A DNA stretch of 64,000 bases. It comes from Winogradskyella ludwigii (lineage in GTDB: Bacteria; Bacteroidota; Bacteroidia; Flavobacteriales; Flavobacteriaceae). The DNA lies in contig NZ_JABFDF010000004.1 in assembly GCF_013403985.1 (NCBI RefSeq), positions 1 through 64,000 on the forward strand, written 5' to 3'. The number at the start of each line of letters is the position of its first letter. Position 1 is the first letter of the stretch. A program made the translations under genes and the position numbers. Positions 36,472 through 45,712 of the stretch are shown one piece after another. Below the pieces are notes generated by a model. It had not been told where the DNA came from and ran no database searches. It saw only the letters and a list, made by a program, of their open reading frames with translations.

Positions 36472-36502
36472 AAAAAAAGCACAAGTGTTTAAACTTGTGC
36501 TT
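36472..36502 (-). terminator. Intrinsic terminator of the fasciclin gene
   Basis: On the minus strand AAGCACAAGTTT pairs with AAACACTTGTGCTT and runs into seven T's, 65 bp past the fasciclin stop. Confidence 0.9.
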
Positions 36503-36566
36503 CCAAGAATTAGCATTAACACCAACCAATCATTATTCACTAATTCTTTAACTAACCAAAAACATC

Positions 36567-37142
36567 TTACATACCTGGTAACACTACTGTATCAATAACA
36601 TGAATTACACCATTAGATTGATTAACATCTGCGATGGTTATCATAGATTTATTACCAGCACTATCTTTTAACACTAAAGCTTTACCATCCATCATAGCCG
36701 TTAACATTCCACCATTTACAGTTTTAAATGTCGCTTTTCCACCACCTTTTTTAATCGCTTTCATAATATCTTTTCCGCTAAATTTCCCTGCAATAACATG
36801 GTATGTTAATACAGCTTGTAATTTTGCTTTATTTTCAGTCTTTAATAATGTTTCAACGGTACCTTTTGGCAACTTATCAAATGCTGCGTTTGTTGGAGCA
36901 AATACTGTAAAAGGCCCATCTCCTTGTAATGTTTCTACTAATTCTGCTGCTTTTACTGCGGCAACTAAAGTGGTATGATCTTTAGAATTTACGGCATTAG
37001 AAATAATGTCTTTAGAAGGATACATTTCTGCACCACCAACCATTTTTGTATTCTTTTCCATTTTAGTTTGTGCCATTGCACTAGTTCCAAACATTAATGC
37101 TACTGCTAATGTTACTGCTGAAATAAATGTTTTCGTTTTCAT
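36567..37142 (-). CDS. Secreted fasciclin (FAS1) domain protein
   Basis: 191 residues: a signal peptide with AMAQ cleavage near residue 24, then one FAS1 domain (residues ~48-190). The H1 region is TLVAAVKAAELVETL, followed by GPFTVFAPTNAAFDKLP, LTYHVIAGKFSGKDI and a C-terminal H2-like NGVIHVIDTVVLP. FAS1 domains mediate adhesion or carbohydrate/protein contact outside the cell. It has its own terminator and no obvious operon partner. No lipobox, so probably periplasmic or released. Confidence 0.94.
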   Translation of the reverse strand: MKTKTFISAVTLAVALMFGTSAMAQTKMEKNTKMVGGAEMYPSKDIISNAVNSKDHTTLVAAVKAAELVETLQGDGPFTVFAPTNAAFDKLPKGTVETLLKTENKAKLQAVLTYHVIAGKFSGKDIMKAIKKGGGKATFKTVNGGMLTAMMDGKALVLKDSAGNKSMITIADVNQSNGVIHVIDTVVLPGM

Positions 37143-37263
37143 CGTTTAAGTTTTAAATTAATTGTTTCTCTACTTACGAAGTTATTTAGGAGTCGGTTTT
37201 AAAACATCTGAATTATTTTAAAAAAGATTGTAATACTTAAACTGAAATCTAAAACTAAGGCAC

Positions 37264-37295
37264 AAAAAAAAGCCATTATCAGAGATAATGGCTTT
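37264..37295 (-). terminator. Intrinsic terminator of the second cold-shock gene
   Basis: Minus-strand AAAGCCATTATC / GATAATGGCTTT hairpin with a 3-base loop and an eight-T tail. Confidence 0.92.
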
Positions 37296-37318
37296 ACTAT
37301 TTTATTTCAACTAAATGA

Positions 37319-37780
37319 TTATTTTGCTTGCTTAACTCTTACTGCATTCATACCACGTTGTCCTTTCTCTAATTCGAAAGTTACTTTGTCATTTTCTGCA
37401 ATTTCATCAATAATACCACTTACGTGCGTAAAATGCTTTTCGTTAGTTTCTGTATCTATTATAAATCCAAATCCTTTAGAATTATCATAGAAAGATACTT
37501 TTCCATTTCTAATAGGATCAAAAGGTTCTTCATCAGACTCTTCTTTTGTAGGAATACCTATAACAATATTCTCAGCTTTCACCTTAATCTTCATTGCTGG
37601 ATCCGGAGGAGTATCAGTTAAATTCCCATTATGATCTACATAAGCGATCGGGATTCCGTCTGAACCATTTTCGTCTTTGTTGAGTTTACGCGCTTCCATT
37701 TTCTTGCGCTTGTCTTCTCGCTTTTTTAATCGTTTTTTTTCTTTTTCACTTTTACTAAAAGTCTGTTGTGATTTAGCCAT
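37319..37780 (-). CDS. Cold-shock domain protein with basic N-terminal extension
   Basis: 153 residues. The C-terminal ~68 residues are a cold-shock domain (GKVSFYDNSKGFGFIIDTET, KHFTHVSGI, GQRGMNAVRV). The preceding ~85 residues begin with a very basic segment (KEKKRLKKREDKRKKMEARK) and an acidic/neutral linker with ADHNGN-like polar sequence. The extension probably adds RNA or ribosome contact. A minus-strand -7 box TATCTTTG (37940-37933) would give a ~145-nt leader, in keeping with temperature-dependent mRNA folding of cold-shock genes. Confidence 0.9.
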   Translation of the reverse strand: MAKSQQTFSKSEKEKKRLKKREDKRKKMEARKLNKDENGSDGIPIAYVDHNGNLTDTPPDPAMKIKVKAENIVIGIPTKEESDEEPFDPIRNGKVSFYDNSKGFGFIIDTETNEKHFTHVSGIIDEIAENDKVTFELEKGQRGMNAVRVKQAK

Positions 37781-38120
37781 TCGTAGTTTTAAAAATTAAT
37801 ATGTGTGTGTGCTTTTGAAAATATGTATAATGCAAACAAGTTAACTAACTTAACAATGAATAGTATTAAAATCTAGTACAATAACTTAAAGATAAAGTTA
37901 TTTGTTTTAGTATATCTTCAATAAACGAAGGACAAAGATACAATTTCTATACCAAATATTAAATTTTAAAGCCTATAAACAATCGCAAAAAGTGTACTAT
38001 CTACAAGTTTTAACTCATTTATTGCCTTATTTTTATCTAAAAAGAAAGATTTTAAATTATTTTTAAGCAACTTATCTTACTGTTCATCTGCGAAATAAAC
38101 ATTAAAAATGTTAAATGAAT
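37781..38120. other. 340-bp gap: long leader of the cold-shock gene
   Basis: No ORF of interest. It holds a minus-strand -7 box TATCTTTG (37933-37940); the -33 box is unclear. The ~145 bp to the cold-shock start would be 5' untranslated RNA. The rest is AT-rich sequence downstream of the exported DUF4251-like gene's promoter-distal side. Confidence 0.5.
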
Positions 38121-38582
38121 TTATAACCTAACTAATTTACCTGTATATAATAATTTAGTGTTGTTAGTATTTGTTAGCTCTAAGAAAGCGTTGCCATTAG
38201 GTTTTACGTTTATACTTATGGTATAAGCCTTAGTTTTTATACTAATTGAAATCTCTTGGTCCTCATCATTAAAGGTTGTACTTATTTCACTGTTGTTATC
38301 TTTTAATGAATGTACAGCTCTATCTTTTGAAAACGCATGTAATTGACCAGATACACTTCGTTTATTAATTTCTATTTTATTTACATCTCCGTTAAGTATT
38401 TCTCTTTCCTGACTATTACGTATAACGTTAGCTACAAATTGATAGTGCTCAGTTTCAACAACACTTTTAGAGGTTTTATAAGTTGCAGCAAAGATTTCTT
38501 TTTGACTTTTTTTAGATTGTGCAGACATAAATGTTGTTGCAGAGAGACTAAAAAGTAAGGCTAATAAAACTAATTTCTTCAT
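38121..38582 (-). CDS. Exported DUF4251-like protein
   Basis: 153 residues with a signal peptide (MKKLVLLALLFSLSATTFMS, AQ cleavage). The mature part, YQFVANVI ... EINKRSVSGQLHAFS ... AYTISINVKPNGNAFLELTN ... KLLYTGKLVRL, is beta-strand rich and has the end pattern of DUF4251 proteins, which are common small periplasmic proteins in Bacteroidota. Function unknown. The start lies 12 bp downstream of the large metalloprotease stop on the same strand, so the two genes are probably co-transcribed. Confidence 0.75.
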   Translation of the reverse strand: MKKLVLLALLFSLSATTFMSAQSKKSQKEIFAATYKTSKSVVETEHYQFVANVIRNSQEREILNGDVNKIEINKRSVSGQLHAFSKDRAVHSLKDNNSEISTTFNDEDQEISISIKTKAYTISINVKPNGNAFLELTNTNNTKLLYTGKLVRL

Positions 38583-38594
38583 ATATTATAATTC

Positions 38595-41066
38595 TTATTT
38601 AGGTTCTAAAATAATATTAATACGCTCAATAGCATCGATATAATGATATTCTGTTTCTGTATTTACTCCTCTTTTTGAGGCTAAAGTAAGTAAACGCTTT
38701 ACAACGGTTAACTCACCTCTAACCAATGATCTAACGTCCGATTGATTAACGTTATAATATTGTCTGCTACGATTTTGATCTAAATCTTCTGTCATCAAAT
38801 CAAACATAGCATCTAAATAAACACGTTGCAAATTACGTCTAAAAACGGAAACATTAGCCCCTGATTTTGTTTCTGACCAAATTCCTGTTCGTAAATCACT
38901 CATTAATTCTAAAGCAGAATAGTTTTTAGAATCCAAAGCCTTATGATCTATAAGTCTACCTAAACGCTCAAAATTCAATAAATTATTTAAGTGTCTTGCT
39001 TGTAAACTTCTAATACGATCTGTATAACCTGCATAATTTATATTTTGAAGAATAGATTGATCTATTAACCAATCTGGAGTTTCAAAAGCATTACTATGCA
39101 ACCAACTTATCGCCGATTTTTGGTAAGATTTTGAAACCGGAGTATAAACAACACCTTCTTGCGATGGATTTTTAGTCTCTTCCTCTACTCCACCAACATG
39201 AGCAACTACATGACCAACATAACGGCTCCAAACGCTAAGCAACTCTCCATAAAGCTCTTCTAAATCGTCATAATTATCTGTTTTATCACTTGTCCAAGAT
39301 GGTAAATTCTTAGCAACTATTTTTAGGTTTTTAAGTCCGTATGTACTCGCTTTAATACTATTGTTGCCAATATCTTCGGTTTGGGCCGTAGGATCAAATC
39401 GGCTACTTTGCTTTCCATATTTATAAATAGGATCTCCAGCTTTTTCCATAACCCAACTACTCAATATCTCTTTTTCAGCATCGGCAGATTTGGCATCGTG
39501 AATATATCTGTAACCATAATTAATAGCATAATTATCATAAGGTCCTAATTGTCTTACAAACCTAATGTTTTCATCTCCCGGTTGCGCAATGTAGTTGTAA
39601 CGTGCATAATCCATAATCGTTGCTGCAATACCATTTTTTTGAGTGAAGTCGCCATCTCTATAACTCTCTACGTCATAAGCATAACTTGCACTCATGTTAT
39701 GTGGTAAACCTAGCGTATGACCAACTTCATGAGCAATTACCATTTTCATCATTTCACCAATATCTCCATCTGGAGTATTTAAACTTCTGGCTGAAGGATT
39801 TGCAGCTCCTGTTTCTAATAAATAACGATTTCTATACGAGCGTAAATGGTTATGATACCAAATAATATCACTTTCAATAATCTCACCACTCCTCGGATCT
39901 GAAACACTTGGTCCTGTTGCATTTCTAGTGGTACTAGCTACATATCTAACCACGGAATATCGAATATCTTCTGGGCTAAAATCCGGATCTTCTTCTTTAG
40001 TAGGAGGATCCTTCGCGATTATGGCATTTTTAAATCCAGCAGCTTCAAAGGCCTTTTGCCAAAGTTCGATTCCTTCTTTCATATATGAACGAAATTTCAT
40101 CGGTGTAGCTGGATCTAAATAATAAACAATAGGTTTTATAGGTTCTACCAATTCTCCTCTGTTGTAAGCTTCAATATCTTTTGGAATTAATTTCCAACGT
40201 CTTAAATATGATTTACTTTCAGATTTTAATTCTTCACTTGAATAATCATATTTATTCATTGTAAACCAACCAACACGATTGTCTGCAAGACGCGATTGCA
40301 TTGGTATTTCTGGCAATAAAATCATAGATTGATTCATTTGCACACTGATTGTTTCGTCACCAGTATTTATTGGAGGATTAGACGCATTATAGGTGAAATC
40401 TTGTTTTACTTCTATATTCTCAGGAAAACTTTTAACAGAATTAATAAAGCTTCTGGATTTATCTAAATTCTTAACTTTATAAGATGATCGTAATCTTGAA
40501 GATAAGCCGCTAATGGCCTTTACATCTGAACTGTAAAAGCTAGTAACATCAATAACTACAGATGAAGAATCTTTTGAAAATGCTGCAATATCAAAAGCAT
40601 ATAATGTAGGCTCGTAATTGTTAGATTTTACAGATATATGAATTGGTAAGCTATCTGCAGCTATAGCGCTTGATGATTTTTCTTTTATCAGGATTTTGTT
40701 TTTGAAACGTTCCCAATTAATCATTCTTGTATTAGTTTTGGTTCCTGCATTAACATAACCTCCTCCTAAATTTGAAGGTAATTTTGAAAAACGACTTACC
40801 AATAACATATCTGTGCTTAGATATTTTATTGGTATTTCAAAATAATAAGTGTCTCCTACTAAATGCACATCAAATAAACCAGAATCCGAAATGGCATCCT
40901 TAGTAATTACTTTATCGTAATCTTTGATTTTTCCGTTCGTTTTTTTAGGTCCTTGCGTTTTTGTTTGCGCAGTTTGGTTTTTGCCTTTTTTATTACCTAC
41001 AGATCTTGCTGTTGAACACGACAATAAAATGAAAGAACAAAGTGTTAATGCTAGAATTTTTCTCAT
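38595..41066 (-). CDS. Large zinc-dependent metalloprotease lipoprotein
   Basis: 823 residues. Lipobox LLSC (Cys17) after a short hydrophobic signal marks it as a lipoprotein, probably of the outer membrane. The N-terminal part (~40-330) matches the DUF5117/DUF5118 arrangement of Bacteroidota zinc proteases. The catalytic centre HEVGHTLGLPHN (His446, Glu447, His450, third ligand His456) is a metzincin-like HExxHxxGxxH motif. A DUF4953-type C-terminal helical region completes it. Expected to degrade proteins or peptides at the cell surface or periplasm. It is followed 12 bp later by the DUF4251-like gene. Confidence 0.93.
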   Translation of the reverse strand: MRKILALTLCSFILLSCSTARSVGNKKGKNQTAQTKTQGPKKTNGKIKDYDKVITKDAISDSGLFDVHLVGDTYYFEIPIKYLSTDMLLVSRFSKLPSNLGGGYVNAGTKTNTRMINWERFKNKILIKEKSSSAIAADSLPIHISVKSNNYEPTLYAFDIAAFSKDSSSVVIDVTSFYSSDVKAISGLSSRLRSSYKVKNLDKSRSFINSVKSFPENIEVKQDFTYNASNPPINTGDETISVQMNQSMILLPEIPMQSRLADNRVGWFTMNKYDYSSEELKSESKSYLRRWKLIPKDIEAYNRGELVEPIKPIVYYLDPATPMKFRSYMKEGIELWQKAFEAAGFKNAIIAKDPPTKEEDPDFSPEDIRYSVVRYVASTTRNATGPSVSDPRSGEIIESDIIWYHNHLRSYRNRYLLETGAANPSARSLNTPDGDIGEMMKMVIAHEVGHTLGLPHNMSASYAYDVESYRDGDFTQKNGIAATIMDYARYNYIAQPGDENIRFVRQLGPYDNYAINYGYRYIHDAKSADAEKEILSSWVMEKAGDPIYKYGKQSSRFDPTAQTEDIGNNSIKASTYGLKNLKIVAKNLPSWTSDKTDNYDDLEELYGELLSVWSRYVGHVVAHVGGVEEETKNPSQEGVVYTPVSKSYQKSAISWLHSNAFETPDWLIDQSILQNINYAGYTDRIRSLQARHLNNLLNFERLGRLIDHKALDSKNYSALELMSDLRTGIWSETKSGANVSVFRRNLQRVYLDAMFDLMTEDLDQNRSRQYYNVNQSDVRSLVRGELTVVKRLLTLASKRGVNTETEYHYIDAIERINIILEPK

Positions 41067-41177
41067 AAATTAAAGGTAAGTTTATTAAAAATACTGCTAA
41101 AGATAATTAATAGATTTTATATTTTTAAGAATTTCTTAAAACCTGTTAAAACCTGCTCTTATTACCTAATTCTAAAG

Positions 41178-41185
41178 TACTTTTG
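41178..41185 (+). promoter_or_regulatory. -7 promoter box of the DUF3817-mscS pair
   Basis: TACTTTTG matches TAnnTTTG 17 bp before ATG 41202; no clear -33 TTG is seen. The leader would be very short (~10 nt). Confidence 0.5.
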
Positions 41186-41201
41186 CTTCAAATTTACAGT
41201 C

Positions 41202-41498
41202 ATGTCAAAACTATTACCCATTTTTAGGATTATTGCAGTGTTAGAAGGTGTTTCATATATCTTATTATTGTTTATTGCGTCTCCTCTAAAATGGTTTTAT
41301 GACGATCCTCAATATGTAAAATTATTAGGAATGCCACATGGCATTTTATTTATGGCTTATGTAGTTATTGCAGTATTAATTAGCTCTGACATGAAATGGT
41401 CTACGCGTACACTTTGGATTGTACTAATTGCTTCTATTCTTCCGTTTGGAACTTTTTATATTGATAAGAAATACTTAAATAAAACGAGTCGTGCTTAA
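41202..41498 (+). CDS. DUF3817 integral membrane protein
   Basis: 98 residues with three hydrophobic segments and the family opening LLPIFRIIAVLEGVSYILLL, then LKWFYDDPQYVKLLGMPHG and ASILPFGTFYIDKKYL. DUF3817 domains occur alone or fused to transporters; their function is not known. Its last 8 bp overlap the GTG start of a mechanosensitive channel gene, so the two are translationally coupled. Confidence 0.9.
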   Translation: MSKLLPIFRIIAVLEGVSYILLLFIASPLKWFYDDPQYVKLLGMPHGILFMAYVVIAVLISSDMKWSTRTLWIVLIASILPFGTFYIDKKYLNKTSRA

Positions 41499-42723
41499 TA
41501 TAAGACACATTCTATATAATTTTCTCATAGAAAAAGGCATATCTGAAAATACAGCAATGTATCTTAATATGCTTGGACTTTTAATTGCGCTTTTAATTGG
41601 CGTTTTTATAGTAGACTATATTACTAAGCGTTTACTTTGGCGATTTTCTGCAGGAGTTGCAAAACGTACCAAAACTGATTTTGATAATATTCTTATCACC
41701 AATAAACTACCACGAAACATTGCTCACGTTATTCCGCTTTTAATTTTAATTGAATTTATACCTCAGGTTTTTACAGATTTTGAATTGGTGCAGATTTTTA
41801 TTGAAAAGACCTTAATAATTATTACCATTCTCTTAACGCTTCAGATTATTAGAAGCCTTTTAAAATCTATTAAAGATTATCTTAAAACGTTAGACAGATA
41901 CAAAGACAAACCTGTTGATAGTTACGTACAAGTCTTCATGATTTTTGCCTGGATGTTAGGTGGTTTCTCAATATTAGCGATTATTACTGGAGTATCATTT
42001 TTAAAGTTTGCCACAACCTTAGGTGCCGCTTCTGCTGTAATTATATTAATTTTTAAAGACACTATTTTAGGTTTTGTAGCGAGTATTCAAGTCTCAATTA
42101 ACGATATGGTTAGAATTGGAGATTGGATCACTTTTGACAAATACGGAGCAGATGGTGATGTTATTGAAATTAACTTAGCTACTGTAAAAGTACAGAATTG
42201 GGATATGACGATTACCACAATTCCTACGTACGCTTTAATTTCAGATTCTTTTAAGAATTGGAGAGGTATGATGGATTCTGGAGGCAGACGTATTAAACGT
42301 TCTGTAATTATAAAAGTCTCTACCATTAAATTTCTTAATACTGAAGATATTGAGCGTTTTAAGAAAATTCAATTAGTTACCAAATATATTGAATCAAAAT
42401 CTAAAGAGATTAATCTGTATAACGAAAAAATTGGTGCAGATAAATCCGTATTAATTAACGGAATTAATCTCACCAATTTTGGAGTCTTTAGAAAATATTT
42501 ACAAACTTATGTAGAGAATCACTCAGCAATTAATGAAAACATGACCTTAATGGTACGTCAATTAGAACCTACTTCTCAAGGTATTCCTATGGAAATTTAT
42601 GCGTTTAGCAAAGATCAACGTTGGGTAAATTACGAATTTATCATTGGAGATATCTTTGACCACGTGTTAGCTGCTGTAAAATATTTTGATCTTGAAATTT
42701 ACGAACTTTCTCTAGGAAAATAA
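41491..42723 (+). CDS. MscS-like mechanosensitive channel (YbdG-type)
   Basis: 410 residues from GTG 41491, which overlaps the preceding stop by 8 bp. About five membrane helices are followed by the MscS pore helix and beta-domain: TTLGAASAVIILIFKDTILG, SIQVSINDMVRIGDWITF, GDVIEINLATVKVQNWD and TIPTYALISDSFKNW. The length and the extra N-terminal helices fit the larger YbdG-like branch. It would release solutes on osmotic downshift. A second, smaller MscS is at 44810-45712. Confidence 0.92.
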   Translation: MLNIRHILYNFLIEKGISENTAMYLNMLGLLIALLIGVFIVDYITKRLLWRFSAGVAKRTKTDFDNILITNKLPRNIAHVIPLLILIEFIPQVFTDFELVQIFIEKTLIIITILLTLQIIRSLLKSIKDYLKTLDRYKDKPVDSYVQVFMIFAWMLGGFSILAIITGVSFLKFATTLGAASAVIILIFKDTILGFVASIQVSINDMVRIGDWITFDKYGADGDVIEINLATVKVQNWDMTITTIPTYALISDSFKNWRGMMDSGGRRIKRSVIIKVSTIKFLNTEDIERFKKIQLVTKYIESKSKEINLYNEKIGADKSVLINGINLTNFGVFRKYLQTYVENHSAINENMTLMVRQLEPTSQGIPMEIYAFSKDQRWVNYEFIIGDIFDHVLAAVKYFDLEIYELSLGK

Positions 42724-42724
42724 A

Positions 42725-43120
42725 CTAGACTTTATTCAATCTATCTCTCACAAACTCTACTTCTGTTTTTCCATGTGGTTTAGGTTTACCATCTTCTCCT
42801 AAGTTTACCATTATAATATTATCGACAGTAAGAATGGTTTCTCTAGTCATTTTATTTCTGGCTTCACATTTCAAAGTTATTGAAGATTTACCATATTTGG
42901 TAACCTCTATACCAATCTCAACAATATCTCCTTGTTTTGCAGATGACATAAAATTAATTTCAGACATGTACTTCGTAACAATCTTAGAATTTTCTAGCTG
43001 AATAATTGTATAAAGTGCCGCTTCTTCATCTATCCAAGCTAAAAGTTGTCCTCCAAATAAAGTAGCGTTAGGATTTAAATCTTCGGGTTTAACCCATTTT
43101 CGGGTATGGAATCTCATCAT
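42725..43120 (-). CDS. Acyl-CoA thioesterase, hotdog fold
   Basis: 131 residues, single hotdog domain of the YciA/BACH type. HTRKWVKPEDLNPNATLFGG and LLAWIDEEAALYT include the Asn and Asp/Glu that activate water, and YMSEINFMSSAKQGDIVEIG follows. It hydrolyses acyl-CoA thioesters in the cytoplasm; chain-length preference is not readable. Its stop abuts the convergent MscS gene by one base. Two tandem ATGs are possible starts. Confidence 0.9.
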   Translation of the reverse strand: MMRFHTRKWVKPEDLNPNATLFGGQLLAWIDEEAALYTIIQLENSKIVTKYMSEINFMSSAKQGDIVEIGIEVTKYGKSSITLKCEARNKMTRETILTVDNIIMVNLGEDGKPKPHGKTEVEFVRDRLNKV

Positions 43121-43329
43121 ATTTATTTTTCTTTAAGTTGTACTTAGTCCTTTTTTTATAGTTATAAAGATAAGGCTTACATGGCTTGGTATACTTTCAA
43201 TTCTATTAGATTTATGAATGTTTAAATGTATAATGTTAATAACAGCGTTAATAATATATTTCTATCTTAAACTGCGGTGTTGGCTAATCCTTTAATTTTA
43301 ATATTGAATTAATCCGAAACCAAATCATC

Positions 43330-43737
43330 ATGACTTCAAGATCTAAAAACCTACTAGACATTAGACCAGAGATTACATCTGCAAGAACTTACGAAGGTAT
43401 GAGTACTGAAGAAGCTTTTCAGAATACAACATTGAGACCTGTTATAAAATTACAGCACGATTTACTAATGGCTGTATTTAGTAACTATATTGCTAAACGC
43501 AAAAATGTATTTTTTGAATTAGAACTTCCAAAACAGTTAGAATACATAGAGCATGCCGTCCAAAAAGACACCAAATTTAGAAATAATTTAAAAGGCTTAA
43601 TTATTGGTCAATTTACAGTTGAAGAATATGATCTTTATACTCAAAACTCTTCAGCATTAAATAAACGCATCATCACTATTATTAAAGAACGATTAATTCA
43701 TAGTATTCAACTTTTTTCTAAACCGAAGGCTAAATAA
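43330..43737 (+). CDS. Conserved flavobacterial protein (often mislabelled glyoxalase)
   Basis: 135 residues, all-alpha in appearance, with no metal-binding glyoxalase residues. The block FQNTTLRPVIKLQHDLLMAVF, KKRNVF-like AKRKNVFFELELPKQLEYIE and FRNNLKGLIIGQFTVEEYDLY is a pattern I associate with a flavobacterial family carrying the unsupported label glyoxalase. Function unknown; a cytoplasmic soluble protein is expected. Stands alone between a thioesterase gene and a DUF2461 gene. Confidence 0.8.
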   Translation: MTSRSKNLLDIRPEITSARTYEGMSTEEAFQNTTLRPVIKLQHDLLMAVFSNYIAKRKNVFFELELPKQLEYIEHAVQKDTKFRNNLKGLIIGQFTVEEYDLYTQNSSALNKRIITIIKERLIHSIQLFSKPKAK

Positions 43738-43762
43738 GTGATATGAATTATAATTTAAGCTA

Positions 43763-44440
43763 TTAAATCAAAGATTCCCCATTCAAATTAGTAGTGAGCA
43801 CATCACTCATATAATTAAAAAAAGGTCTTACGTTTTTAAAAGATATATTAACATCATTTAAAAAATCATCTGCTAAAACCTCTTTATCAGTATATTTTTT
43901 AACAAAGATAAATTGTTTCCTTTTTATTAAATCTATTGCAGGATGTGTCTTATCAAACCCTTTTGGAGATGTCTTTAGTTCGTCTCCTGTGAAACCTCCC
44001 CAAGTACTGCTAAAGGTTTTATCGTTTAAGATGTCTCGAATTTCGCTGTCATCCATTTCAAACTCTTTTCTTATACGTAGTAAATCTTCTTTATTGGGAT
44101 CCCAAAACCCAGTAGCAATAAAAGATTCGTCATTAGGCTGAATATGTAGATAATAACCACCTCTTAGTTCTGGTTTACGTCTCGCAAAAGAACCTCCAAA
44201 ATGCGTTTTATAAGGTAATTTGTTTTTAGAAAAACGAACATCTCTATAAATTCTAAAGATTTTAATTTTTTCTATCTGATCGTGAGTTTCCATTAACGCT
44301 CCCAAATGATTATAAGCTGCTTTAACCTTGGTCTCAATTGCTTTAAATTCTGGCTTATTTTCATTAAACCAATCCCGATTATTATTTTTTTCAAGCTTTT
44401 TAAAAAAGCTAAAGAGTTCTTTAGGAATAGTATCGTTCAT
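43763..44440 (-). CDS. DUF2461 family protein
   Basis: 225 residues of the DUF2461 family. Recognisable blocks are LFSFFKKLEKNNNRDWFNEN, IFRIYRDVRFSKNKLPYKTH, GGYYLHIQPNDESFIATGFW and a C-terminal IDLIKRKQFIFVKKYTDKE. The biochemical function of this widespread family is unknown. It stands alone on the minus strand, upstream and downstream neighbours being on opposite or separately terminated units. Confidence 0.92.
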   Translation of the reverse strand: MNDTIPKELFSFFKKLEKNNNRDWFNENKPEFKAIETKVKAAYNHLGALMETHDQIEKIKIFRIYRDVRFSKNKLPYKTHFGGSFARRKPELRGGYYLHIQPNDESFIATGFWDPNKEDLLRIRKEFEMDDSEIRDILNDKTFSSTWGGFTGDELKTSPKGFDKTHPAIDLIKRKQFIFVKKYTDKEVLADDFLNDVNISFKNVRPFFNYMSDVLTTNLNGESLI

Positions 44441-44466
44441 TGCAATTTAATTTTTTATAAAAATAA

Positions 44467-44493
44467 AAAAAAGCCATCGGATTGATGGCTTTT
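44467..44493 (-). terminator. Intrinsic terminator of the small lipoprotein gene
   Basis: Minus-strand AAAAGCCATC / GATGGCTTTT hairpin with a T tail, 24 bp past the stop of 44517-44687. Confidence 0.88.
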
Positions 44494-44516
44494 AAAAGTT
44501 AATACTTGTTGTGTTT

Positions 44517-44687
44517 CTAATTATTATCAACGGCGTCCTCGACATCATCTGCTGCATCTTCAACCGCATCTCCTGCATCGTCAATGGCATCTTCAACTTT
44601 ATCGCCTGTAGATTTTTGTTCTCTACAGCTCGTTGTCATTAAACTTAAACTAAATAATGCGATAAATAAATAACTTAATTTTTTCAT
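44517..44687 (-). CDS. Small acidic repeat lipoprotein (56 aa)
   Basis: ATG 44687-44685 to TAG 44519-44517, 56 residues. The signal peptide MKKLSYLFIALFSLSLMTTS ends at a cysteine (Cys21), giving a lipoprotein-like TTSC. The mature part is almost wholly acidic and Ala/Val-rich with an imperfect 7-residue rhythm: VEDAIDD, AGDAVED, AADDVED, AVDNN. The pattern recalls small amphipathic, coiled-coil-forming envelope lipoproteins. It has its own terminator. Its function is unknown. Too short for usual ORF cut-offs. Confidence 0.78.
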   Translation of the reverse strand: MKKLSYLFIALFSLSLMTTSCREQKSTGDKVEDAIDDAGDAVEDAADDVEDAVDNN

Positions 44688-44809
44688 TGTAATTGGGTTT
44701 TATTGATTGTTAGTTAATAGGTTCTAATGTAGATGAATCGTTTACATATTATTTGCTCAAATCGTAAAGGTTTTAACGCAATTGCATAAAAACAAATAAC
44801 ACTTAATTT

Positions 44810-45712
44810 CTATTTAGCAGACATTGGAGCTGTTTTCTCTGAGCTTTTTAAGTCTAACTGATTATCAAACTGTAATGTTCTAATTGGAAATGGAATATTA
44901 ATACCTGCTTTATCGTAGGCTTTTTTAATTTCAATAATCGCTTTAGTTTTTGCTTTTAGTTTTTCTAGCATGCTTTCTGCATCAATCCAAAAACGGCATA
45001 AATAATTTATAGAACTGTCTCCAAATTCTGTATAATAAAATTCTACATCTTCTGGTGTTTCTATTTGATCAAAAGTGTTTGCAATAACCTCTTTGGTTAA
45101 TTGCTGCACTTGTTCTAAATCAGATCCATAACCTACACCACAATCTAGAAAAACTCTCATTCTTGTCGTTAGTGAATAATTCTTCATTGGATTATCTAAA
45201 ATCGTAGTATTTGGAATAATCACAATATTATTATCGGCTTCTTTAATCGTGAAATTTTTAAGGCTAATATCCATAATTTCACCAGAGAAGCCTGTTGTTT
45301 CTATCCAATCTCCAATTTTCACTTTCTTTCTAAACGATAAAACCAAACCAGCAAAAGTATTTGCTATAGTTCCTTGTAATGCCAAACCAATAGCCAAACC
45401 AACGACTCCTGCACCAGCAAGTAAAGACGTTAAGGCTTTTCCTAAATTTAAGACTCCTAGAGCAACAAATAATCCTAACGATACTACTAGAACAGCTGTA
45501 ACTTTACCTATCGCACTTTTTATAGAATCTTGCTCGATTTGTTTTGATACTAATTTCTTAACCAATCTACTTATGTATTTGGCAGCGAAATACGATACCA
45601 TCATCACTAAGACAGCTAAAATAAAATTGGGAATATTCTCAATTATGGCGTTAAACCATCCAATTAATTTATCTGTTAGGTTTCCTAAGGCTGTATTAAA
45701 CTGATCTTTCAT
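44810..45712 (-). CDS. Small-conductance mechanosensitive channel (MscS)
   Basis: 300 residues with three N-terminal membrane helices and the canonical MscS pore helix: GAGVVGLAIGLALQGTIANTF (Gly/Ala-packed TM3), then GLVLSFRKKVKIGDWIETTG, NIVIIPNTTILDNPMKNYS and the C-terminal cage. This is the closest match to E. coli MscS length (286). It opens under membrane tension at osmotic downshift. Together with the larger channel at 41491-42723 the cell has two osmotic release valves in this window. Confidence 0.94.
   Translation of the reverse strand: MKDQFNTALGNLTDKLIGWFNAIIENIPNFILAVLVMMVSYFAAKYISRLVKKLVSKQIEQDSIKSAIGKVTAVLVVSLGLFVALGVLNLGKALTSLLAGAGVVGLAIGLALQGTIANTFAGLVLSFRKKVKIGDWIETTGFSGEIMDISLKNFTIKEADNNIVIIPNTTILDNPMKNYSLTTRMRVFLDCGVGYGSDLEQVQQLTKEVIANTFDQIETPEDVEFYYTEFGDSSINYLCRFWIDAESMLEKLKAKTKAIIEIKKAYDKAGINIPFPIRTLQFDNQLDLKSSEKTAPMSAK

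Noticed and set aside
36442..36540. N-terminal extension of the GyrI-like protein (MNNDWLVLMLILG...)
   Set aside because: Runs through the fasciclin terminator hairpin; the domain starts after MNPTIKQ.
43330..43737. Glyoxalase assignment
   Set aside because: No metal-binding His/Glu pattern or beta-alpha-beta-beta-beta fold signature; the label seems to be a propagated error.
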